Virus record (IMG/VR): IMGVR_UViG_3300017917_002228 | Span: 96,496 to 160,495 of that record | Length of the DNA stretch: 64,000 nucleotides | From: a virus | Strand: one strand, 5' to 3' | In this document: piece by piece, positions 57,550-64,000 of the stretch | How the letters are laid out: every line of letters begins with the position of its first letter | Position numbering within the stretch: position 1 is the first letter of the stretch | Translations under genes and position numbers: made by a program | The notes under the pieces: generated by a model | Told to the model about the DNA's origin: nothing | Databases searched by the model: none | Seen by the model: the letters and a program-made list of their open reading frames with translations, nothing else

Positions 57550-57786
57550 ATGGATAAAAGAGTACCAGTTAAAGAAGAGTTTTTAAGATCTACTAGAAAC
57601 CCAGGCGCACTAGTAAATGTAGATGCGTTTGGGTTAGAGAACTATAGAAAAAATAGAATTAATCAACAAAATTTACTTAATAAAGTAAATGAAATAAATA
57701 CTATTAAAGAAGAAGTAAGTGATTTAAAAAGCGAATTATCAGATATTAAATCACTTCTTATAGAGATACTGGAAAAAAGTAAATGA
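57550..57786 (+). CDS. Small coiled-coil protein, unknown
   Basis: A 78-aa protein: DKRVPVKEEFLRSTRNPGAL, VNVDAFGLENYRKNRINQQN and a C-terminal coiled coil (INTIKEEVSDLKSELSDIKS, LLIEILEKSK). Such short proteins with a conserved N-terminal FLRSTRNPGAL... stretch follow DUF4815 genes in T4-like phages. Its role is perhaps trimerisation of a neighbouring fibre. Overlaps the next gene by 4 bases. Confidence 0.65.
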   Translation: MDKRVPVKEEFLRSTRNPGALVNVDAFGLENYRKNRINQQNLLNKVNEINTIKEEVSDLKSELSDIKSLLIEILEKSK

Positions 57787-59705
57787 CTGCATTAATTGCT
57801 AACGTTGTACAGGCTACTGATACATTCGGTCAATGGTTATCTAAAACTAACCAAGCAATAACTGTTATCAGAACAACAGCTGTTACTACTAATTCTAACA
57901 CTGCAATAGGCAATGCTGCAGTATCTGGAGTTTTTTCTGCTAACGTTCTCACTGCAAATGCTAGAGCAGATTCACAGTTAAGAATAGGTATGGTTGGAGC
58001 GTTCTCTAACTTAACTGCTAACGCAACTACTATACTAATAAGAACGTCTAATTTTTCTAATACCAACTATTCTGCAAACGGTATGCAGATTAATGGTACT
58101 GTTCTTTATACCAGCGATATAATGAAGATAGGTAACTCTGCTGTAAGAGCAGGAAACGTTACTTCTACTGCTGGTTATTTTAACTTAGTACAAGTTGGTA
58201 ATACTATACTAACAAATACTGCAGTTTCTTCTGACAGAGCTAATACAAGAATACTTCTCGTTTCTAATAATGCTACAATTGGTGATAACCAGGCCAATAC
58301 TTATATGACCCGTTTTGGTCTAGAAGTATATGATAATCCTACTGGTGTTTTAGTTCAAAACTCAAAGATGACATCTACTACTTTATGGATTAGAGACATC
58401 TTTGCAAATAATATTACAACCAATACTTTAATTGTAAATCATATAGAAGCTAATACTGGTAACTATAAGGTTTGGTTAGCAACACCACAACTGTCTGTTA
58501 ACACTATTACATCTGCAGCAGCTACAATTGCAGTAGCTAAAACTACTAATTTTGCAGACGATATAAATGTAGCAGATGCAGCTACTATAACAGGTGCATT
58601 AACTGTAGGCGGCCCGTCTGTATTTAACGGAACTACATTACATAATGGCGCAACTAATCACTTCGTGAACGGTTTAACATCAGCTGGAAGAGTGGGTATT
58701 GGTCCAAGTATGGGGCCAGGTGCTAACCAACCTCAGACTCCTCTGCATATTATGCACGGTCCTGTAGCAGGTGGTGTAGCAGGTATTAATCAGCACGCTA
58801 AGATGGTGCTTGACGGCCCTGGTCATAATATCTTCCAATTTAGAAACTCACCTGATCAGGGTACATTCGGAGGTATGATATTCTCCGATAATAATAATCA
58901 TTCCGGATATATTGCGTACAGACATTGGGCACCAGGCACTCCTTATGCTGCATTTGCTCATATCGGTGGTGAAAATGGTATTGCTTTTGGTGTAGGTCCA
59001 TCTACTGAGAACCCAGGTGATCCTCTTCCATTAAAACCAATTATAATGAACATCAACCCAACCGGTGCTACACTTGCCGGTACACTATTAATTACAAATG
59101 GTACAACATCTGTTGGATTGTCAGCTAATCCAGGAGGTAGCCCTTCATTCATGCTACCTCCTAATGTAGGAAGCCCAGGTCAGATTCTTAAAGCTAATGG
59201 ATCTGGCGCTATGTACTGGGACAATCTTCCAGGTCCTCCTCCTATTCCAGGAGCCGGTGATTGCGTACAATACCGTTCACTAGGTGTAGGCGTAGGAAAC
59301 CCAGGATGTCAGACAGGTCTTATCGTAGCGTCTGGTGATATTCTTGCTTTCTATTCTGATGAAAGACTTAAAGATAAAGTAAGCGATATCGATAATGCAT
59401 TAAGTAAAGTAAAACAGCTATCAGGTTTTATCTATACTAGTAACGATAAAGCTGCAGAATATGGTTATGATGACAAAGAAGAGCGAGTTGGTCTTTCTGC
59501 TCAAGATGTTCAGAAAGTATTACCACAAGCTGTTAAACCAGCACCGTTCGATCAAATGTTAGATGAGAAGACTGGAGATGTTGTTTCTAAGTCTGGAGAA
59601 AATTATCTAACAGTACAGTATGAAAAACTAGTTCCATTATTAATTGAAGCTATAAAAGAACTTGATGATAAACTTGATAGTATCAAGAAATCATTAGGAG
59701 CCTAA
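57783..59705 (+). CDS. Tail fibre with C-terminal S74 chaperone domain
   Basis: A 640-aa protein. The first about 330 residues are repetitive beta-strands rich in Asn, Thr and Ala (NAAVSGVFSANVLTANARA, TSAAATIAVAKTTNFAD), then a Gly-rich middle with QILKANGSGAMYWDN (the shared fibre motif) and, from about residue 520, an S74-type intramolecular chaperone: FYSDERLKDKVSDIDNALSK, LSGFIYTSNDKA, RVGLSAQDVQKVLPQAV and the coiled-coil end LVPLLIEAIKELDDKLDSI. S74 domains trimerise the fibre and cut themselves off (Ser of YSDERLK). Its substrate is the fibre itself. Confidence 0.87.
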   Translation: MTALIANVVQATDTFGQWLSKTNQAITVIRTTAVTTNSNTAIGNAAVSGVFSANVLTANARADSQLRIGMVGAFSNLTANATTILIRTSNFSNTNYSANGMQINGTVLYTSDIMKIGNSAVRAGNVTSTAGYFNLVQVGNTILTNTAVSSDRANTRILLVSNNATIGDNQANTYMTRFGLEVYDNPTGVLVQNSKMTSTTLWIRDIFANNITTNTLIVNHIEANTGNYKVWLATPQLSVNTITSAAATIAVAKTTNFADDINVADAATITGALTVGGPSVFNGTTLHNGATNHFVNGLTSAGRVGIGPSMGPGANQPQTPLHIMHGPVAGGVAGINQHAKMVLDGPGHNIFQFRNSPDQGTFGGMIFSDNNNHSGYIAYRHWAPGTPYAAFAHIGGENGIAFGVGPSTENPGDPLPLKPIIMNINPTGATLAGTLLITNGTTSVGLSANPGGSPSFMLPPNVGSPGQILKANGSGAMYWDNLPGPPPIPGAGDCVQYRSLGVGVGNPGCQTGLIVASGDILAFYSDERLKDKVSDIDNALSKVKQLSGFIYTSNDKAAEYGYDDKEERVGLSAQDVQKVLPQAVKPAPFDQMLDEKTGDVVSKSGENYLTVQYEKLVPLLIEAIKELDDKLDSIKKSLGA

Positions 59706-59706
59706 T

Positions 59707-60306
59707 ATGCCTACACCAGGTTATACAATTGGTATGGGTAACGTAAATACTGAGCTAAGATACCCTTTTAATAGATCTATTAGCAGCAATGATAGGCCTG
59801 TAAACGTATTAGAAGATAATATAGGCCGCGATACTTATTGGAGCAGATTGAGAAACCGACAAACTTGGGTTATGATAAATGCTATCACTCCAGTAGGAAG
59901 CGGTTTTGGTCTTGGACCTTATAATCCAAGAAGCTGGTTTCCAGCTTTAAGTAATGGTGATGTAGTAAGTTTTGATTTACAATGTCAAGGGTGGGGTGGA
60001 ATGCAGGCATTGATTAGAGTATGGGGCGCTATTGGCGGTGGAGTTGTAAGTAGTACAAGAGACTATGGCTCAGGTTCTAAAGCCATAAGACACTTTTTTA
60101 TATGGGATGGAAATACTTTTTCTTCTAATTTTTACTATGTCGGTAAAAAATCTAACTTTACAGGCGGACAGCAGTACTTAAGAAAAATAAGCTGGTGGGC
60201 ACCTGGAACTGGAAGTGGGCCTGGAACTATTGATTCTACTCCTCAGCCACAAGGAGGTTATACTTATGGTATGTACGATAGTCAATATGCTAACAATAAT
60301 GCGTAG
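59707..60306 (+). CDS. Conserved structural protein, unknown (199 aa)
   Basis: A 199-aa protein with GYTIGMGNVNTELRYPFNRS and ISSNDRPVNVLEDNIGRDTY, a start often seen in virion proteins next to S74 fibres in T4-like phages. It is rich in Gly, Trp and aromatic residues, with strands such as SFDLQCQGWGGMQALIRVWG. There is no catalytic motif. It is most likely a fibre adhesin or attachment protein. Confidence 0.65.
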   Translation: MPTPGYTIGMGNVNTELRYPFNRSISSNDRPVNVLEDNIGRDTYWSRLRNRQTWVMINAITPVGSGFGLGPYNPRSWFPALSNGDVVSFDLQCQGWGGMQALIRVWGAIGGGVVSSTRDYGSGSKAIRHFFIWDGNTFSSNFYYVGKKSNFTGGQQYLRKISWWAPGTGSGPGTIDSTPQPQGGYTYGMYDSQYANNNA

Positions 60307-60311
60307 ATAAA

Positions 60312-60641
60312 ATGTCAGTAAAAACAAATTTAATCGTAGATCAAGGCTCAAATTTCGTTTACAAAGTATATCTTGTTGACGTGGATGGTTTGCCGTTTAC
60401 AATATCAGGATTTTCAGGCAATGCTCAGATTAGAAAGTCTTACACTTCATCCTCTTACACAACAATGGATGTTGCAGTTGATGCTAATAGTGGCCTTATC
60501 ACTTTATCGATGAATGCAACTACTACTGCTAATCTAACACAAACCCGTTACGTTTATGATTTGCAGTTGACTGGCAACACAGGTATTGTATCTAGAATTA
60601 TTGAAGGGTTCGTAACTGTTAACCCTGAGGTAACACGTTAA
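60312..60641 (+). CDS. Small beta-sandwich virion protein, unknown
   Basis: A 109-aa protein: LIVDQGSNFVYKVYLVDVDG, LPFTISGFSGNAQIRKSYTS, LITLSMNATTTANL and RYVYDLQLTGNTGIVSRIIE. The layout (D-Q-G-x-x-F, a D-x-x-G-x-P-x-x-(L/I) turn, A-x-(I/M)-(R), Y-x-(Y/W)-D-(L/V)-x-(L/V) and a G-x-V strand) is that of a small Ig-like domain common in phage tails and T4-like phages. Its stop overlaps the next start by one base. Confidence 0.7.
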   Translation: MSVKTNLIVDQGSNFVYKVYLVDVDGLPFTISGFSGNAQIRKSYTSSSYTTMDVAVDANSGLITLSMNATTTANLTQTRYVYDLQLTGNTGIVSRIIEGFVTVNPEVTR

Positions 60642-60844
60642 TGCGTGATCAAATTATTACCGTTAGTTTATACGAAGGTCAGCTAATCACTCTAGCAAGA
60701 TCAGCTCCTTCTAATACTACTATCATTGTAAAGAACAATAACGGTAGTATAGAAACTCTAAGAAAATTAGATTTAAAAGAGTCAGGGCTTCTAGGAACTC
60801 AACCAACAGTTCCTAGACCCGCCCCCGACGTATTTAATTACTGA
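60641..60844 (+). CDS. Small protein at the end of the structural operon, unknown
   Basis: A 67-aa protein: RDQIITVSLYEGQLITLARS, NTTIIVKNNNGSIETLRKLD and a Pro-rich end. It is beta-rich without features. It ends the rightward structural operon and converges with the glycosyltransferase gene (7-base overlap). Confidence 0.55.
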   Translation: MRDQIITVSLYEGQLITLARSAPSNTTIIVKNNNGSIETLRKLDLKESGLLGTQPTVPRPAPDVFNY

Positions 60845-63615
60845 TTGACTTTATAAACATGCGTACCATAATGGTCGCATATCACGCTTGTGTCAGCATA
60901 CATTTCAAAGCCTTTTGCTGCAGCCTTTCTAGCAAAGTCTAGATCTTCTGAAAATGTATCTTTGTGATCAAGAGCTGAGAAATATTGGAACTGTGGATAT
61001 CCAATATCTACCATAACTTGCTTCTTAATCAATACACATCCAAAGCCACAAGCACCTATTCTCACCAAACCTTGTCCTTTGATCTTTTCCCATGGTATGT
61101 GATTATACCCACCATGATCATTACGATCAAACAACTCTACAACATGACGGTCAGTGAAGCGCTGGATGTATACACCAGATACTACATCCTTATCATGTGA
61201 AAGAAGCTTCTTGAGAGTATCAGGTGGGAAAGCTATATCATAGTCTACTGCAAACAGATAATCATAATCACCATTGACAATCCAGCTTGCAATCAGATTA
61301 CGAACTTGATCTACGTTGTAACCGTAGAAGTATTGGAACTGAGTTTCATATCCTTCTGGTACTTCTAGATCAAAGATAGCTTTAAACGTAGTAGGTTCAA
61401 TATTTTTTGCTGTTGGAATAGCAATTAATATTTTCTTCTTACGAGCTGGTAGAGTAGTTTCTTTCTTACCATTAAGGTATTCATTAGCCTTATCAGGTGA
61501 GATGTTAGGTAGTTCTGTTATAACATCGTTAAGATTAAACTCTGGAGTAGGATTATATTCTCCGAGTATCTTTTTAGCTGTTAAATTTTGAGCATCACCA
61601 TTAACTTTATAATCATTTAATGGGTTAAGATCATTATAGCGGTAGAAAATGTCTTGTACTGCTACTACCTTATCTGGATCAGCTTGCTCAATTATGTTAT
61701 AGAACGTAGCATTATCACCACCTGCTCTATACCAATTACCATTCTCATCCTTGAAAACAGAATCTGGAAGTTTATTAATAAGCTCTTTACGAAATACCCT
61801 CAAATGAGGATAAGGCATATTCCAGTTAAACCTATACATACGATACATCTTACGACTCTTAATTGCCTTTGGATAAGGCTGAGCAATAAGCGGTATATTA
61901 TCTGCCATTGACCAACAGCTACCATATGCATATTCTGTTTTATCATATGCAAATAGTTTATTATAATAATTAAAAATGTTGTTATCTGGCATGAGCGAGT
62001 CATCACCATCAATAAGCATAATTAGAGAACCATCTTCACATCCTCTAATTGCGTTAATTTGATTATAAACTGCACCCATGTTATTAAGATTGCTAACAAC
62101 CTTAAACTTAGCAGCTATATTTTCTGGTAAATTTCTTAGTACTTGATGAATAACTTCTAGTGAACTATCCGTAGAACGATCGTTAATAAGGTGAACTTGG
62201 TAGTTATCATAATCTTGAGTAGCAATAGAAATTATAAGATCTCTCAAATAATTTGCAGCGTTAAAGAAAGGAGTAATAACATTAATCTTTCTTTCTTTAC
62301 CTACTCTTTGCGGTACCCATTCTTCAGGGTTACTAAAACGTCTACCAAAAACTTTATGAACACGTTCGTTAATATAGCACACCTTACGATATTCTTCTCG
62401 GTTCATATATTGACCGAACACTTTAAGAAAATGCTGCTTCCATTGAAGTGCAACAGTGTCCCAAGTAGAAATATCTTTTACAATATTGCAGTAATATTGT
62501 TTTTGTTGGTGTAGGTATGGGTTGCTATATGCTCTAAAAAATACATCTAAGTACTTTGCAACTTGCAAGTCTGTATTAATGTTTGGAAAGAGACTATTAG
62601 GTTCAATAGCATAATCAATAAAGTAAGACGCCTGCTCTACTGCTGTCTCTTCTGCAGCACCAAAGCGACAAGTAACCAAAGGTGTATTGTAGTTGAGAGA
62701 TTCTAGAGTAGAAATACCAAACGTCTCAGGAAATGCTCCTGGAAACAAAAACATATATGCTTGTGAAAGTATTTCTGCAATTTCTTTTTGAGGAATGACA
62801 CCAGTAAACTCAATATCGAGATCGGCATATTTCTTCTCTTTAGCCATAGCAGTAAGCTTAATACCCTGATCGTCTAAAGGACTATCAGAACGGAACTTAT
62901 AATATCCGCCAATGACTTTAAGTTTAGCTTCTGGAATATGTTTTTTAATTTCAGGCCAGATACGATCTACAAGAGGTAGAAGACCTTTAGTGAGTGAAGC
63001 ATTATAGACAAATAGATTTTTATCTTTAGCTTTAATATCTACTTCATCGAAGTAGCGAACAATACCATTGCGTGTTACGAAAATCTTGTTTTTAAGAACT
63101 TCGAAATTACGCCGACGGCCATGATCACAGTTGCTGATATAGGCAGTGTGAAAATCAGAAAGAGTAAAAATACGATCAATATGACCATTGACCACGAGTG
63201 GTTCAACATCCTGATCTCCCCTTATGAAAGTGTCGTGTAGCCATAAGACTTTATATTGAGCCTTCTTACGAATACCTTCAAACAATTCACAAGGAAATGC
63301 TGTAGCACCACGATATGCATTATACCCTTCTTCTGGAACAAACGGAATAACTGTTCTAGAAGATATTAAAATATCAAACTGTTCTTCTTGTTTGATGCTA
63401 TCTACTGGTCTATAAGTAACTCCATCATATACACCAGGCTGTGCATCATCATAGTTGCATGCATTAAATACTGTAGTTGGAAATCCAAGAGCTGCCAGCT
63501 CTTTTGCCATAAGAATTACAGCGGATTCTGAACCACCTAGTCCTTTTTTGGATAGTGTAGATCCATCATAAACTAGGCCAATAAGGTCAAGAATAGCAAT
63601 AGAAGGTAGGCTCAT
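60838..63615 (-). CDS. Three-domain glycosyltransferase
   Basis: A 925-aa protein with three sugar-transfer domains. Residues about 1-390 are GT-B type (GLGGSESAVILMAKELA, KVLWLHDTFIRGD, SLTKGLLPLVDRIWPEI, LFPGAFPETFGISTLESLNY with the E-x7-E motif). About 438-690 are GT2-type (KINVITPFFNAANYLRDLI, MLIDGDDSLMPDN with DGDD). About 725-925 are a third GT-A-like domain (KKILIAIPTAKN, FAVDYDIAFPPDTLKKLL with DYD, then GACGFGCVLIKKQVM and DLDFARKAAAKGFEMYAD). It may build an oligosaccharide on phage DNA, virion proteins or LPS. Upstream of it AACGAGGT stands before the ATG at 63615. It is a lone minus-strand gene. Confidence 0.88.
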   Translation of the reverse strand: MSLPSIAILDLIGLVYDGSTLSKKGLGGSESAVILMAKELAALGFPTTVFNACNYDDAQPGVYDGVTYRPVDSIKQEEQFDILISSRTVIPFVPEEGYNAYRGATAFPCELFEGIRKKAQYKVLWLHDTFIRGDQDVEPLVVNGHIDRIFTLSDFHTAYISNCDHGRRRNFEVLKNKIFVTRNGIVRYFDEVDIKAKDKNLFVYNASLTKGLLPLVDRIWPEIKKHIPEAKLKVIGGYYKFRSDSPLDDQGIKLTAMAKEKKYADLDIEFTGVIPQKEIAEILSQAYMFLFPGAFPETFGISTLESLNYNTPLVTCRFGAAEETAVEQASYFIDYAIEPNSLFPNINTDLQVAKYLDVFFRAYSNPYLHQQKQYYCNIVKDISTWDTVALQWKQHFLKVFGQYMNREEYRKVCYINERVHKVFGRRFSNPEEWVPQRVGKERKINVITPFFNAANYLRDLIISIATQDYDNYQVHLINDRSTDSSLEVIHQVLRNLPENIAAKFKVVSNLNNMGAVYNQINAIRGCEDGSLIMLIDGDDSLMPDNNIFNYYNKLFAYDKTEYAYGSCWSMADNIPLIAQPYPKAIKSRKMYRMYRFNWNMPYPHLRVFRKELINKLPDSVFKDENGNWYRAGGDNATFYNIIEQADPDKVVAVQDIFYRYNDLNPLNDYKVNGDAQNLTAKKILGEYNPTPEFNLNDVITELPNISPDKANEYLNGKKETTLPARKKKILIAIPTAKNIEPTTFKAIFDLEVPEGYETQFQYFYGYNVDQVRNLIASWIVNGDYDYLFAVDYDIAFPPDTLKKLLSHDKDVVSGVYIQRFTDRHVVELFDRNDHGGYNHIPWEKIKGQGLVRIGACGFGCVLIKKQVMVDIGYPQFQYFSALDHKDTFSEDLDFARKAAAKGFEMYADTSVICDHYGTHVYKVNQ

Positions 63616-63644
63616 TATATACCTCGTTCAAACACGTGCATAAA

Positions 63645-63652
63645 TATAAATA
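63645..63652 (+). promoter_or_regulatory. T4-type late promoter TATAAATA
   Basis: Perfect octamer 45 bases before the ATG of the fibre gene at 63698; a second overlapping ATAAATA lies at 63640-63646. It points at the fibre gene running off the right edge. Confidence 0.65.
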
Positions 63653-63697
63653 TCTCGTTAACAATAATATATATGCCCCTAAGAAATAAGGCCACAA

Positions 63698-64000
63698 ATG
63701 ACAACTGCTGGTGGATCTAATAATCAAATACAATTCAATCTTAACGGTGAGCTAGCTGGAGCTAACATTGAATATCGTGTTGGTGCTAATGAAATACAGT
63801 TTACTGGTACACCAAACACTGATATTAAATTAAATTATGGTGATATCACCAATGTTAATAACTTACTAGTTCGTAGAGTAATCGCATCTGATAGAGTAGG
63901 AGCTAATGAACTATTTGGTGAACAGGCCATAGTCACAGGTTCTTTAGATCTTGGTGGTGCACTTATAGCAGATGGTTCTCCTGGTACGTCTGGTCAAGTA
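63698..64000 (+). CDS. Tail fibre protein, 3' end cut by window edge
   Basis: The first 101 codons of a gene that is open to the right edge. It starts MTTAGGSNNQIQFNLNGELA, a common N-terminal fibre motif (G-x-x-x-x-I-Q-F-N), then GANIEYRVGANEIQF and a segment of beta-strands. At the edge it reads LGGALIADGSPGTSGQV, the beginning of the same motif as in the genes at 3-1466, 5000-5404 and 57783-59705. Late octamers at 63640-63652 stand upstream. It is probably a collagen-like or beta-repeat fibre related to the gene at the left edge. Confidence 0.75.
   Translation, partial: MTTAGGSNNQIQFNLNGELAGANIEYRVGANEIQFTGTPNTDIKLNYGDITNVNNLLVRRVIASDRVGANELFGEQAIVTGSLDLGGALIADGSPGTSGQV

Overview
This is a 64 kb slice of a tailed-phage (myovirus) genome of the T4 superfamily. 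The evidence is a nearly complete set of T4-type baseplate genes (gp48, gp53, gp27-like hub, gp5-like hub lysozyme, gp25, gp6, gp8), T4-type replication genes (gp61 primase, RNase H, gp33, gp59, gp32), PhoH, and the T4 late-promoter octamer TATAAATA in front of several genes. The DNA is AT-rich. The host is inferred to be an alphaproteobacterium, because the phage carries a circularly permuted two-piece tmRNA gene, the form typical of that class, and a monomeric B12-dependent class II ribonucleotide reductase. The habitat cannot be read from the sequence; the overall style resembles cyanophage- and rhizobiophage-type T4 relatives. No terminase, portal, major capsid protein, DNA polymerase or integrase lies in the window, so it is one segment of a larger genome.

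Layout. (1) 3-8867: two tandem copies of a four-gene tail-fibre cassette (short or collagen-like fibre, about 120-aa protein, triple LamG adhesin, glycine-rich protein). (2) 8886-14864: a 910-aa mosaic protein (nucleotidyltransferase plus Cys clusters), a Dps ferritin, structural and unknown proteins, and an inner/outer-membrane spanin pair. (3) 14917-21471: gp61 primase, class II NrdJ with small satellite genes, an ADP-ribosyltransferase on the minus strand behind a late promoter, a RuvC-like resolvase, glutaredoxin and small genes. (4) 21493-31780: a glycosyltransferase, a divergent promoter pair, RNase H, PhoH, an FkbM methyltransferase, a PD-(D/E)XK nuclease, then a tightly overlapping cluster with a SLOG protein and a MotA/ExbB-MotB/ExbD-like membrane motor pair, and a phosphoribosyltransferase. 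(5) 31763-32497: an RNA locus with permuted tmRNA, a tail-collar ORF and tRNA-Cys. (6) 32519-34526: gp33, an unknown gene, gp59 and a cysteine-free gp32. (7) 34523-39060, minus strand: gp4, a structural protein, a tube-fold protein, gp26-like, a 59-aa gp51-like ORF and a tape-measure candidate. (8) 39111-60844, plus strand: tube cap, baseplate hub and spike with two or three peptidoglycan-hydrolase-like domains, wedge proteins, large DUF4815-type proteins and an S74 fibre. (9) 60838-63615, minus strand: a three-domain glycosyltransferase; then a new fibre gene runs off the right edge.

The genes fit a lytic programme. Sigma70-like promoters precede replication and metabolic genes. TATAAATA late promoters, presumably read through the gp33 co-activator (and a gp55-type sigma not in this window), precede structural genes, the ADP-ribosyltransferase and possibly the tmRNA. 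The most unusual content is the phage-borne permuted tmRNA with its readable tag, the ion-channel motor/SLOG cluster, the late-expressed ADP-ribosyltransferase, the zinc-less gp32, the 910-aa mosaic and the duplicated adhesin cassette.
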